Assembly (NCBI RefSeq): GCF_027213715.1 | Contig: NZ_JAPWGM010000003.1 | Span: forward strand, 310,001 to 374,000 | Length of the DNA: 64,000 nt | Origin: Pedobacter punctiformis | Lineage (GTDB): Bacteria > Bacteroidota > Bacteroidia > Sphingobacteriales > Sphingobacteriaceae | Direction: 5' to 3' | Part shown: piece by piece, positions 25,409 to 34,647 of the stretch | How the letters are laid out: each line of letters starts with the position of its first letter | Position numbering within the stretch: position 1 is the stretch's first letter | Program-made: the position numbers and the translations under genes | Notes under the pieces: generated by a model | Told to the model about the DNA's origin: nothing | The model's database searches: none | Seen by the model: the letters and a program-made list of their open reading frames with translations, nothing else

Positions 25409-27877
25409 TTATGCGGTTTTAGCTTCTTTTCTTCTTCTGAAAATAGAAAGTAAGAAACCAACCACCATCACAATTGTTCCGGCCCAGTATAAATTAATGA
25501 ATGGGAATTCTATCGCTTTGAAAACAACCCAATCTTTGGCTTGTTGTGGCTTCTCAAATATTTGAAGTTCTACTTTTTTCTCTTCCGGTATTACTTTAGA
25601 GAAACGAACTTTTAAATCTAACTCTTCTACCTTACGGGCAAAATCAAATGTATTGTTTCCTTTAATTAAGAAAATTGGCTCTGTGTTGTAAATTTTACCG
25701 GCCGAATTAATTTCTAAAGGTAAGCCAACAGCAAAATCGCCTTGTGCTAAAACCAAATCTTTAGCAGTCGGTTTATTGTTTAAAGCTTTAACCGTAATAA
25801 TACCACTAGAGGTATGAACGGTATCACCGGCAGAAACTTTTACAATTCTTGGTTCTTTATAATTTTCATCATCAGAATGGCCTTCATGATCTCCATGATC
25901 TTCTTTTTTAATAGCAGCGCTTGTAATGTGGGTATAAACATCATAAGTTAAATAATGCTTGGTATCCGGAGAAGCGATTAAGCCCATTTTCTCATTATCC
26001 TGTACGTGTGGGTGCAGATTAAAATCTTCCTTAACTTTTCCGGTCTCTTCATCGTAAACCTTAAAGTTAAGTTCATATGTTGTATTAGGAGCAACCGTGG
26101 TATCGCTAACATAAGTTACCGTATACTTACCCATTTTTTTAGGTTCGTTTTTGTACAACATAATGTTTTCGCCTGGTTTCTCCGTTTTTTCAAAATCCTT
26201 TACCGGAATAAAGTTATTTGCGTTAATCGAGATTGGTTTATTGGTGGCCGCAGAAATTAATGCACCTAGTATTAAAAGGGCAAAACCAATGTGGGCAATA
26301 GCAGAACCTGCCAATTTAGCTTTACCTCCAAATGCTTGATAAAGGATTGTTGCGTTTGATAAAATGGCGAACAAACAGCTAAAAGTGATTAAGATATACA
26401 TGGTGTTGGTATAAATATCGGCCACATATACCAAACCTGCTGTTAACACTATAGCGAAAATGATTGCTGAAACCAAACTGCTGTAGAATTTTCTTGGATC
26501 TGTTCTTTTGTATTTTAAATATTGAGAAAAACCTGAAATTAAGGTAATCAACACTGCAAATGGTGCCTGCCATTGATTATAATATTTTACGGCATCAATT
26601 GGCGGAGAAAACTTAGTACCAAAGGCTTTGTTAAATACGGGAACCGACGTAGAGAAAATAACCTGGATACAGGCAACAGTTACTACTAAAGCACCAATAA
26701 ACATCCAAAACTCACGCGAATAGGTTTCTTCATCTTTAGTGGTAATTGGCAAATCTTTCCAGCGGATAACAATTAAATAAATAGCCAGTGCTGCAAATAC
26801 CACATTGTATAGAATTAAATGCCCAAACATACCCATATCGGTAAATGAGTGCACGGATGTATCGCCTAAAATTCCGCTTCGGGTTAAAAAAGATGCATAT
26901 AATACCAATAAGAAACTTAAAAAAACCAGCGCTATTGCCGTGAAGTAGGCATGACCGGTGTTTTTATAGGCAATCATAACGTGTACAGCACCAATTAAAG
27001 TTAACCACGGGATTAGGGATGCATTTTCTACCGGATCCCAAGCCCAGAAACCACCAAAGTTTAAAGCTTCATATGCCCAGAAAGAGCCCATGATGATACC
27101 CGTACCCAAAACCATAACCGCAAAAAGCGTCCACGGCATAGCTGGTTTAATCCATTCTTTATATCTTTTTTGCCATAAACCGGCAATACTATAAGCAAAA
27201 GGTACCACCATACTTGCAAAACCTAAAAATAGGGTTGGCGGGTGAATAACCATCCAGTAGTTTTGTAAAAGTGGGTTCAACCCTCGCCCATCGGTGATAA
27301 ACTTAAGGTAATCTTTAAAATTTTCAGGGTTGGCAAAAACAACTGGTGCCATTGCTTTTAGATCCACTGCATCTCTTAACAGGATAAATGGAGAACTACC
27401 AATGCGTTCGCCGAAAATTTCAACACCCAGCATCATGGATGTTAAGAAAACCTGAGAAAAGGCAACAACAGTCATCACCGGACGTTCCCAAGTTTTAGCT
27501 TTCCAGATTAGTATACCTCCTAAAAGAGATTGCCAAAACGCCCAAAGCCAGAAACTACCCTCTTGTCCTTCCCAAAAAGCAGAAATAATGTAGTAAACCG
27601 GTAATTGTTTTGAAGAGTGGAAATAAACGTAGTTGTATTCGTTATAATGGCCTAATATTAAATAAAATAAAATGGCGCCAATACCAATAATACTAAACCA
27701 GTTTACCAAAAAGCCTATACGGCCCAGGTTTCGCCATGATTTATCTTCTAAATTTTTATCTCTACTGGCATAAAAATATGCTATGGTTGATAGCAATGAT
27801 GCACTAAATGCCAATACAATAAAAAACTGTCCGATTTTACCCGGCAACAGGTTTTCGCCTACAAATTGAATATCCAT
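25409..27877 (-). CDS. ccmF: CcmF/CcsA-type cytochrome c assembly protein
   Basis: This 822-residue membrane protein has about fifteen predicted transmembrane helices, the heme-handling WWD-type motif FGGFWAWDPVENASLIPW, and NYWMVIHPPTLFLGF with conserved histidines. A large extracytoplasmic C-terminal domain (about 560-790) precedes a last helix. CcmF is the heme lyase that attaches heme to apocytochrome c in the periplasm. It is longer than the E. coli protein, and its soluble domain contains a His/Asp-rich loop (residues about 657-666). ccmE is four bases upstream. Confidence 0.9.
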   Translation of the reverse strand: MDIQFVGENLLPGKIGQFFIVLAFSASLLSTIAYFYASRDKNLEDKSWRNLGRIGFLVNWFSIIGIGAILFYLILGHYNEYNYVYFHSSKQLPVYYIISAFWEGQEGSFWLWAFWQSLLGGILIWKAKTWERPVMTVVAFSQVFLTSMMLGVEIFGERIGSSPFILLRDAVDLKAMAPVVFANPENFKDYLKFITDGRGLNPLLQNYWMVIHPPTLFLGFASMVVPFAYSIAGLWQKRYKEWIKPAMPWTLFAVMVLGTGIIMGSFWAYEALNFGGFWAWDPVENASLIPWLTLIGAVHVMIAYKNTGHAYFTAIALVFLSFLLVLYASFLTRSGILGDTSVHSFTDMGMFGHLILYNVVFAALAIYLIVIRWKDLPITTKDEETYSREFWMFIGALVVTVACIQVIFSTSVPVFNKAFGTKFSPPIDAVKYYNQWQAPFAVLITLISGFSQYLKYKRTDPRKFYSSLVSAIIFAIVLTAGLVYVADIYTNTMYILITFSCLFAILSNATILYQAFGGKAKLAGSAIAHIGFALLILGALISAATNKPISINANNFIPVKDFEKTEKPGENIMLYKNEPKKMGKYTVTYVSDTTVAPNTTYELNFKVYDEETGKVKEDFNLHPHVQDNEKMGLIASPDTKHYLTYDVYTHITSAAIKKEDHGDHEGHSDDENYKEPRIVKVSAGDTVHTSSGIITVKALNNKPTAKDLVLAQGDFAVGLPLEINSAGKIYNTEPIFLIKGNNTFDFARKVEELDLKVRFSKVIPEEKKVELQIFEKPQQAKDWVVFKAIEFPFINLYWAGTIVMVVGFLLSIFRRRKEAKTA

Positions 27878-27881
27878 TAAA

Positions 27882-28319
27882 TTAATTATATTTTTGAACC
27901 TCGCCGTCTTTTCCTACTGATTCAACCTTACCGTCTTTATTTACTTCAACAAGGTTATCGTTATATTTAGAAGGGCACTTCATTAAAATTTTCGAAGCGT
28001 AGAAAGTATCTTTATCCATCTTACCGATCAGAACTAATTTTTCTGAACGTTCAAAATCCTGTGGTTTCGTTCCGCTGTAAACAACCTTACGTACTTCGCC
28101 TTTTTCATCTTTCATGTGAAAAGAGAAGTGATTGGCATCTTTAACAGCATCGTAGTACATTCCCTGAGATTTTTCCCAGTAGCCCATTACGTGTTCTTCC
28201 TTATTAGATTGAGAAGCTTGCGTAAAATTAGAGTAGGTATCTGTATTCGCATTTAAGCTGAATAAAATTCCTACGGAAATTGCTATGGTAATTAACCCAA
28301 TGATTGCACTTTTCTTCAT
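27882..28319 (-). CDS. ccmE: CcmE heme chaperone, CxxxY type
   Basis: This 145-residue protein has an N-terminal membrane anchor (about 4-22) and a periplasmic OB-fold domain with VMGYWEKSQGMYYDA and KLVLIGKMDKDTFYASKILMKC, cited by LVLIGKMDKDTFYASKIL. Where E. coli CcmE has the heme-binding His in HxxxY, this protein has Cys115 and Tyr119 (CPSKY), the CxxxY variant known from archaeal and some other CcmE proteins. The ATG at 28319 is chosen because the frame upstream to 28379 crosses a TATCTTTG promoter box. It precedes ccmF by four bases. Confidence 0.88.
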   Translation of the reverse strand: MKKSAIIGLITIAISVGILFSLNANTDTYSNFTQASQSNKEEHVMGYWEKSQGMYYDAVKDANHFSFHMKDEKGEVRKVVYSGTKPQDFERSEKLVLIGKMDKDTFYASKILMKCPSKYNDNLVEVNKDGKVESVGKDGEVQKYN

Positions 28320-28346
28320 GATTATATTAATTGTAAAAGCTGGCAA

Positions 28347-28354
28347 CAAAGATA
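28347..28354 (-). promoter_or_regulatory. Putative -7 promoter box of ccmE-ccmF
   Basis: The minus strand reads TATCTTTG, 27 bases upstream of the ccmE ATG. It matches the Bacteroidetes TAnnTTTG element and implies that ccmEF has its own promoter apart from ccmBCD. A clear -33 element was not found. Confidence 0.45.
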
Positions 28355-28595
28355 GAAAATTAGGCATAGCACAGCCCATTTTACACTTATCTTGTCTTTA
28401 TATTGACAATTAACTGATAGTTTTGACCCAAATAAAAGAAACTATAGCAACTATTTATAATTGTTCTTAAGCAAAGCTCCTTTATCAGTCATGATTATAG
28501 ATAAAATACGTAAATATAAAAACACAAACAATAATTTTTATAATACAAAATACCAGCAAAAATGAATTAGCCTCAAAAATTTCACGTTAAATCGT

Positions 28596-28603
28596 TAAGT
28601 TTG
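28596..28603 (+). promoter_or_regulatory. Putative -7 promoter box of the exported-protein cluster
   Basis: TAAGTTTG lies 44 bases upstream of the lipoprotein ATG at 28648. It fits the TAnnTTTG consensus but lacks an obvious -33 element. Confidence 0.35.
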
Positions 28604-28647
28604 GCTCTTAGATAAATATCCTACCGGTCAAACATAATCTACTTTAT

Positions 28648-29328
28648 ATGAGCCTTAAACAGTTCTACACTTTCTTACTATTTATATTTCTAATTCCGGT
28701 ACTGAGTTCTTGTTTCCAGGTTATTGAAGAAATTACCATGAGAAATGACGGTACAGGTGATGTTGTTTTAACCATAAATTTGAGTCAAAGCAAAACCAAA
28801 GTTGCCTCTGTTATGCTTTTAGATAGCGTACAGGGCCATAAAGTACCCAGCAAACAAAAAATACAACAAGAATTAAGTGAAGCGGTTGCTTATTTAAAAA
28901 AATCAGAAGGCATTTCTAATGTAAAAAGCAGTACCGATTTTAATAATTACATCGCTACCATCAGTTTCACATTTAAAGATGTTTCAAACATTAATAACAT
29001 CACTAAAAATATCCTGGCTCAACAAAAAATTAAGGCTACAAACAGTTCATCCTATAGTTATAATAAAACTACTGGTGTCTTCAGCAGGAAATATCAGGCT
29101 GTAGGAACAGCAAAAACGGAGTTTAATAAACTAAAGTCGCAGGATAAGGCTATTTTTAATACCGCAAGTTATACCAGTATTTATCGTTTTGAGAAACCTG
29201 TTTCAACTGTAAGCAACCCTGCAGCCAATGTATCAAAATCAAAAAAAGCGGTGATGCTTAAAAGCAGTATTCTTGATTTAATTAATGGCAAAATTAACGT
29301 TTCCAATCAAATACAATTATCTAAATAA
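28648..29328 (+). CDS. Uncharacterised lipoprotein
   Basis: This 226-residue protein has a lipoprotein signal with lipobox LSSC at about Cys22. The mature chain starts FQVIEEITMRNDGTGDVVLTINL (cited by ITMRNDGTGDVVLTI), a beta-rich start that resembles a repeated motif of Bacteroidota exported proteins. No enzyme motif is visible. It is followed after 57 bases by the large exported protein on the same strand, suggesting a joint envelope role. Confidence 0.7.
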   Translation: MSLKQFYTFLLFIFLIPVLSSCFQVIEEITMRNDGTGDVVLTINLSQSKTKVASVMLLDSVQGHKVPSKQKIQQELSEAVAYLKKSEGISNVKSSTDFNNYIATISFTFKDVSNINNITKNILAQQKIKATNSSSYSYNKTTGVFSRKYQAVGTAKTEFNKLKSQDKAIFNTASYTSIYRFEKPVSTVSNPAANVSKSKKAVMLKSSILDLINGKINVSNQIQLSK

Positions 29329-29385
29329 ACAGAAGTCTTCATAAATAACCCAGGCTGATTTTCCTCAACATCTAAAATAACACTA

Positions 29386-31419
29386 ATGAAAAAAATTCTA
29401 ATTGCAATCTCATTCCTCTTACTTATAAAAGTAGCGCCAGCACAGGATTTAGTTAAAAAAATACCTGGTAATGCATTTACTGTGGCAACAATAAAAGGTG
29501 ATAATGTTTTTAAACTGATGTTTATTAAAGATTTTAACGAATCCTTTTTAGGCAAGAAACTATTAACAGAAACGTCTAAATCACTGGATAAAGACCTTAA
29601 CAGTATTGAAGATTTCGGGATAAACCTGGAAAAAAGCATGTACTATTTCAATCAGTTTACGGATAGTATTTCATACAACTGCTTTTTAATTCCGTTAAAG
29701 GATCCTGCGAAATTTGAAAACCTGATCAGGAATAAAAATGAAAAGGTAAAAACCAGCGGGGATGTTAACACATTGACCTTACCAGACAGTTCAAGTTTGC
29801 TGATGTGGAATAAAAACATGATGTATTTTGTTAGCGGAAGCATCAGAAGTTCATTTTTTGCAGACTCTGTAAAATCTGCAAAGTATGGCATAAAAGATAT
29901 CCGTTATCAAAATAGTGATGATACTATGATTGATAGCGCAGCAGTTGCTGTAGATTCGACTTATGTAATGGATGCCGCTGCCACTGCCGCCGCTCCTGAA
30001 GTTTATGAAGAGGTAAAAAAACCTGCGAAAAAGACCATTCAAAAGAAAAAAACATCAAAAAAGACAGCTGCTAAAAAAGGGTCGAAGAAAAAACCGGTTA
30101 AGAAAAAGGCACCAAAAATTGAAGAAGTTGAAGAAATTGCTACTGCTACGGTAGTTTTAACCGATACAGTTGATATGGAAACTCCTCCACCCCCAGCTTA
30201 TGGCGGGGATCGTTATGATGAATACCAAGGTGAACGTAAAGAACAGGAAGATAAAAAGAAAAGACTGGCCTATAGCTGGATGACTGCGCAGGCGAACACG
30301 ATCTTTAACGGAAATTATGAATCTATTGCCAGCAACAAATCTTACACAAACAGCCTTGATGATCAATCCATTGCCAGTATTTGGGTATCAAGTTTACAGG
30401 ATGTTTATAATATGTTAACCCCTGAATTAGGTGCTTATTCTGCTTATGGAAAAGCGGGGATTATGAAAGGTTATGGCAGCCTGACTTCAAAATTATTTAT
30501 GGATAAGCAAAGTTTTCGCATTTCAGCAGAATTGGAAATGGCACAGGAACAGGCTGATGCTTATAAAAAAATCATGAACAGGAAGCTGAATAAAAACTTT
30601 CTGAAATATGTAAATAGTGAAAAAGCAATTGGTTTTGTAAGTTATGCTATTGATACCAAGGCTTATCTGGAAGAGTTTCCTAAGCTGATGAAACAAACTT
30701 ATGGTACTTTGCTGGGCGCCAAAATGGATGAAGAAATAGAGCTTGGAACAGATTTATTTTCTCTTTTACTGGATGAAGAAGCCGTAAGTAAAGTGGTTAA
30801 AGGCGATGCTCTTTTTGTAATAAACGGATTAAATACAAAAGATGTAGCCTATACCAGTTATGATTACGATGATGATTATAACCGTACAGAAGTTAAAAAA
30901 ATGAAGAAAGAAACCTTGCCCGATTTTCTTTTCATGTTCTCTTCTGAAGACACCAAATTGTTTCAAAAGTTGATTAAATATGGTGTTAACAAAAGTTATG
31001 TTATACCAGAGCAGGGCATTTATAAATTAAAAGAAACCAAAAGCCCGATTGATGTTTACTTTATGATTAAAGATGGTATTGTATTTTTTGGCAACTCGTT
31101 AACTGAAATGCAAAATATTTACAACAACCAGTTTAATACCAGCATTAGCAAAAAACATAAAGATTTATTGAGCAAAAATAACTTCAGCATGTTGTTTAAT
31201 CCTAAAAATTTAATTGGCAAGGTACCTGACGAAGAATTTGGAGGTGCTGAAACTGCAGAAAAGTTTAATAATACTTTAAGCAAAATGGGTGATGTTTATA
31301 TGAAATCTAATCCTATTAAAGGCAATATTGTTTCAGGAGAGGTTAGTGCAGAAATTCCAAACGGACATGAAAATGCTTTAAAATACCTGTTCTCATTGAT
31401 AGAAAATGCAACAAAATAG
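29386..31419 (+). CDS. Large exported protein with lysine-rich insert
   Basis: This 677-residue protein has a signal peptide (MKKILIAISFLLLIKVAPAQ). An N-terminal domain (about 20-190) and a C-terminal domain (about 290-677) flank a low-complexity insert at about residues 205-300: a run rich in KK, KKT and AAKK followed by an acidic EEVEEI and a PPPPAYGG stretch. The C-terminal part carries the acidic motif SYDYDDDYNRTEV near residue 490. It is a tandem paralogue of the next gene. It resembles DUF4836-type exported proteins of Bacteroidota; function unknown. Confidence 0.75.
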   Translation: MKKILIAISFLLLIKVAPAQDLVKKIPGNAFTVATIKGDNVFKLMFIKDFNESFLGKKLLTETSKSLDKDLNSIEDFGINLEKSMYYFNQFTDSISYNCFLIPLKDPAKFENLIRNKNEKVKTSGDVNTLTLPDSSSLLMWNKNMMYFVSGSIRSSFFADSVKSAKYGIKDIRYQNSDDTMIDSAAVAVDSTYVMDAAATAAAPEVYEEVKKPAKKTIQKKKTSKKTAAKKGSKKKPVKKKAPKIEEVEEIATATVVLTDTVDMETPPPPAYGGDRYDEYQGERKEQEDKKKRLAYSWMTAQANTIFNGNYESIASNKSYTNSLDDQSIASIWVSSLQDVYNMLTPELGAYSAYGKAGIMKGYGSLTSKLFMDKQSFRISAELEMAQEQADAYKKIMNRKLNKNFLKYVNSEKAIGFVSYAIDTKAYLEEFPKLMKQTYGTLLGAKMDEEIELGTDLFSLLLDEEAVSKVVKGDALFVINGLNTKDVAYTSYDYDDDYNRTEVKKMKKETLPDFLFMFSSEDTKLFQKLIKYGVNKSYVIPEQGIYKLKETKSPIDVYFMIKDGIVFFGNSLTEMQNIYNNQFNTSISKKHKDLLSKNNFSMLFNPKNLIGKVPDEEFGGAETAEKFNNTLSKMGDVYMKSNPIKGNIVSGEVSAEIPNGHENALKYLFSLIENATK

Positions 31420-31474
31420 TTCAGTTTTCAATTCACAGTTGATTGATTAACCAATTCAAAATAGTTAAGCAGCA

Positions 31475-32830
31475 TTGCTTATGAAGAAGTTTTTTAAAAT
31501 AACAGCAGCAATATTAGTATTGCTGCTTATTTTTTTTGTTGGCACTTTTAAGTACAGGCAATATAAGGCTAACCGCATGCTTATACCTGCAAATGCAACG
31601 GCACTTGTAAAAATTAATACGGATCAGATTTATAAAAGCATTGGCTTAAATATGATCTCCAATTTGGGTTATTATTTAAAATCCGGGGAAAAGAAAAATA
31701 CTAAAACGACTGCAACAAAGTTTGATACTGGCCTCGATATCCCGGCTGCTATCTGTTTTTATACGGTTGAAGGTAAATCAGATCATCTTTTTTTTACCCG
31801 TTTATCAATAAAAGACTCCGTAGCCTTTAAAAATTTCATTACAAAAACGCTGAATTTAAAACCTGCTAAAAATTTTAAAAACGAAACTTATTTTGCAATG
31901 TCAGCAGACAAAAGGCTAACGATTCTTTACCATAAAACGGCGGTTGCAATTGCCTGCTCTTCTGGTATTGAGGATTCAGAACAAACATTAATAAATATAC
32001 TGGATCAAAAGAATTTTGTAAAAATAAGCGAAAGCAATTTTAAAGACTTAAATAAATATAGTGATCATATCCTTTTTACAGATCAGAAAAACATCGCTAA
32101 ATTAAATTTCAATAGTGGAAATATTGATTTTAGCAATGAGTTTACCAGTAATCTGCAAATACCTGCAAAAACTGTGGAACACCGGGTTTTTAATCCGGAA
32201 AATACAATGAATCTTTGGCTAAATGCCAAATTGGGAAAGGGCGAGAATAAATCCTTAAAATTAAAAGACCTTAACCTGGAGCGCGACAGCATTGCAAAAT
32301 ATTATAACGGTTATCTGGATGTGGAATGGACAAACTCTACGTCACAAATTGATTCTGTTATTACTTACGATTATAACGATGATTTTGAAAAGGTGGAGAA
32401 AGTAACCTTGCAAAAACATGATGTTCCTAACCTTTCAATTAATGTTGCCGCAAATGCAAATGGCCTTAAAAACTATTTACAACAGCAAAATTTTATTATA
32501 GCAGACAGTAACGTGGTAAACAAGTCTATATTTCCGCTCTATAAATTATTTGTTAGCAACGGGCCACAAAATCTATTTTTTAGTACCAGCAAGCGTACCA
32601 AATTAGATCTTAAACAAGAGAAAACAACTGATTTTTTTTACTTAAACATTAACTTCAACAAAGTAAATAAGCAAATCAGCCTTCCGTTTATAACCAATTT
32701 TGCAAAATCACTTAATAAACTCGAAGCCAAAGGAAAATCAATTGGGCATAATAAAGTGAGGATTGATGGCAAACTGGAATTTAACAATAAGGATATTAAT
32801 GCATTGTATCAATTATTGAAGAGCTTTTAA
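31475..32830 (+). CDS. Membrane-anchored exported protein, paralogue of the previous gene
   Basis: This 451-residue protein has a signal anchor (MKKFFKITAAILVLLLIFFV, starting at codon 3, 31481). The mature part begins MLIPANATALVKINTDQIY, resembling the opening of DUF4836-like proteins. Near residue 297 it has TYDYNDDFEKVEKVTL followed by DVPNLSINV, matching SYDYDDDYNRTEVKKM and TLPDFLFMF in the upstream gene. The lysine-rich insert of the neighbour is missing. Function unknown; location is the inner membrane or periplasm. Confidence 0.72.
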   Translation: MLMKKFFKITAAILVLLLIFFVGTFKYRQYKANRMLIPANATALVKINTDQIYKSIGLNMISNLGYYLKSGEKKNTKTTATKFDTGLDIPAAICFYTVEGKSDHLFFTRLSIKDSVAFKNFITKTLNLKPAKNFKNETYFAMSADKRLTILYHKTAVAIACSSGIEDSEQTLINILDQKNFVKISESNFKDLNKYSDHILFTDQKNIAKLNFNSGNIDFSNEFTSNLQIPAKTVEHRVFNPENTMNLWLNAKLGKGENKSLKLKDLNLERDSIAKYYNGYLDVEWTNSTSQIDSVITYDYNDDFEKVEKVTLQKHDVPNLSINVAANANGLKNYLQQQNFIIADSNVVNKSIFPLYKLFVSNGPQNLFFSTSKRTKLDLKQEKTTDFFYLNINFNKVNKQISLPFITNFAKSLNKLEAKGKSIGHNKVRIDGKLEFNNKDINALYQLLKSF

Positions 32831-32900
32831 TACAATAAGCTTAGCATGGGCTGCAAATCGCATCTTTGTATCCGGATTTTTACTTTCGATACCTATAAAT

Positions 32901-32908
32901 TATATTTG
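32901..32908 (+). promoter_or_regulatory. Putative -7 promoter box of the Na+/H+ antiporter gene
   Basis: TATATTTG lies 29 bases upstream of the antiporter ATG at 32938. A TTTCG at about 16 bases upstream of it is a weak -33 candidate. Confidence 0.4.
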
Positions 32909-32937
32909 GTCAGTTAATCTATCAAAACATCTGTTAA

Positions 32938-34548
32938 ATGCTGCATGACAATCTTATTTTAATCCTTACTTTATTGCTAGGTGTAACCTTTTTGGTTATG
33001 ATCGGGCAAAAGCTAAAGATTTCTTACCCTATATTCCTGGTTCTGGCCGGTTTACTCATTGGTTTTATTCCGGGTATTCCGCGAATTAAAGTAGATCCGG
33101 AAATTGTTTTTCTTTTATTTCTGCCTCCACTTTTATATGAAGCAGCATGGTTTACTTCCTGGAAAGATTTTTGGGAATATAAAGGTGCAATCTTTTTAAT
33201 GGCCGTAGGTTTGGTTTTAATTACTTCCGTTGCCGTAGCTTATGCATCAGTTGCTTTTATTCCCGGTTTTACACTTGCGCTGGGCTTTTTATTGGGCGGA
33301 ATAATTTCGCCGCCCGACGCCATCGCAGCTGCTTCTATTTTGAAAGGAATAAAAATCCCTAAAACAGTTACCTCACTTTTAGAGGGTGAAAGTTTAGTAA
33401 ATGATGCTTCCAGTTTAATTGTATTTAAATTTGCTTTGGTGGCTGTAGTAAGCGGAACATTTGTTTTTCAGGATGCAGCTGTAAATTTTGTATCGGTGGC
33501 CGGGCTAGGCATTTTAATCGGCCTGGGTATTGGAGGTATATTTTATGTAATTCATCGCTGGATGCCTACCACAGAAAATATAGATACGGTTTTAACCCTG
33601 CTTACCCCCTATTTTATGTACATCGTAGCCGAACATTTTAAGGCTTCGGGCGTAATGGCTGTGGTATCGGGCGGTTTGTTGCTTTCCAGCCAGTCACATG
33701 TAATTTTAACCTCAAGTTCAAGAGTAAGAGCCGTTTCTGTTTGGTCTGCTCTTACTTTTATGCTAAATGGAGTTGTTTTCATCCTGATTGGTTTGGCTTT
33801 ACCCGATATTGTTCATGGCCTAGGTCCCGAATACCCCTTATCAACTGCTATAGGTTATGGCATTGGAATAAGTATGCTGGCCCTTTTTGTTCGTTTCTTC
33901 TGGCTTTTTTCAACCAGCAGAATTACCAGTCTGGTTAATAAAAAAACGAGGATACGTTATCAGGGTATGACCTGGCATTCTTCAGTTGTAATTATTTGGG
34001 CAGGTATGCGGGGTGTAGTTTCATTAGCCGCTGCGCTATCGATTCCTGTAATGATTTCAGACCAGATTCCTTTTCCTTTGCGAAACCTGATTCTGTTTAT
34101 AACCTTTGTTGTTATATTGGTTACGCTGGTTATTCAGGGACTTTCCTTGCCACTTATCATTAAATTACTAAAGATTCCGGAAAACAAACATAAGCTACCG
34201 GAGCAGGAACAAACGACTCAAATTAAATTAAAATTAATCGATTTGTCTTTAGAAAAATTACAGGCTGACTATCAATATCAATGTACACATAATGAATTGA
34301 TGGTCAACCTTAAAGCCGAACTTCAGCATTCATTAACAGAACAGAAGGATACCCTTCAGGCATTTAAAAAGGGAGAAATTGATCAACGGGATTTGAAAGC
34401 ATATCATGAAATTATGCTTGATTTAATTAAGGTTCAGCGTGATGAACTGCATCACCTTAAAAGCAATAAAAATTATGATGATGATGTGATCCGCAAAGAA
34501 GAATGGCGGCTTGATTTAGAAGAATTGAGTATTACTTCATCTGATTAA
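32938..34548 (+). CDS. CPA1-family Na+/H+ antiporter (NhaP-type)
   Basis: This 536-residue protein has about twelve transmembrane helices (1-410) and a charged C-terminal cytoplasmic tail (about 410-536). Family landmarks are FLLFLPPLLYEAAW, IISPPDAIAAASILKG, LLEGESLVNDASSLI (with the ion-binding Asn-Asp pair) and VIIWAGMRGVVSLAAAL. It exchanges Na+ (or K+) for H+ at the inner membrane. It is monocistronic and ends at a strong bidirectional terminator facing the glutamate dehydrogenase gene. Confidence 0.9.
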   Translation: MLHDNLILILTLLLGVTFLVMIGQKLKISYPIFLVLAGLLIGFIPGIPRIKVDPEIVFLLFLPPLLYEAAWFTSWKDFWEYKGAIFLMAVGLVLITSVAVAYASVAFIPGFTLALGFLLGGIISPPDAIAAASILKGIKIPKTVTSLLEGESLVNDASSLIVFKFALVAVVSGTFVFQDAAVNFVSVAGLGILIGLGIGGIFYVIHRWMPTTENIDTVLTLLTPYFMYIVAEHFKASGVMAVVSGGLLLSSQSHVILTSSSRVRAVSVWSALTFMLNGVVFILIGLALPDIVHGLGPEYPLSTAIGYGIGISMLALFVRFFWLFSTSRITSLVNKKTRIRYQGMTWHSSVVIIWAGMRGVVSLAAALSIPVMISDQIPFPLRNLILFITFVVILVTLVIQGLSLPLIIKLLKIPENKHKLPEQEQTTQIKLKLIDLSLEKLQADYQYQCTHNELMVNLKAELQHSLTEQKDTLQAFKKGEIDQRDLKAYHEIMLDLIKVQRDELHHLKSNKNYDDDVIRKEEWRLDLEELSITSSD

Positions 34549-34566
34549 AAAGGTTACCTTAAATGA

Positions 34567-34601
34567 AAAAGCCCTGCAGCATAAAAACTGACAGGGCTTT
34601 T
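34567..34601. terminator. Bidirectional terminator between the antiporter and gdhA
   Basis: AAAAGCCCTG (34567-34576) and CAGGGCTTTT (34592-34601) form a perfect 10-bp stem with a 15-base loop. The A and T ends let it act on either strand between two convergent genes. Confidence 0.8.
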
Positions 34602-34647
34602 GAATTATGAAACCATATAGATTTTAAAATATATGGCTTTAAAAATA

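Larger units (their letters stand above)
28320..28647. other. AT-rich divergent intergenic region
   Basis: This 328-base gap separates ccmE (-) from the lipoprotein gene (+). It holds one putative -7 box for each side (28347-28354 minus, 28596-28603 plus). Nothing else recognisable was found: no tRNA, ncRNA fold or open frame of note. Confidence 0.6.

Noticed and set aside
28380..28647. Possible ncRNA or tRNA in the gap between ccmE and the lipoprotein gene
   Set aside because: No cloverleaf, conserved tRNA arms or stable fold could be found; the region is simply AT-rich.
30010..30135. Histone-like gene within the exported protein
   Set aside because: The lysine-rich stretch is in frame inside a 677-residue exported protein and has no start or promoter of its own.
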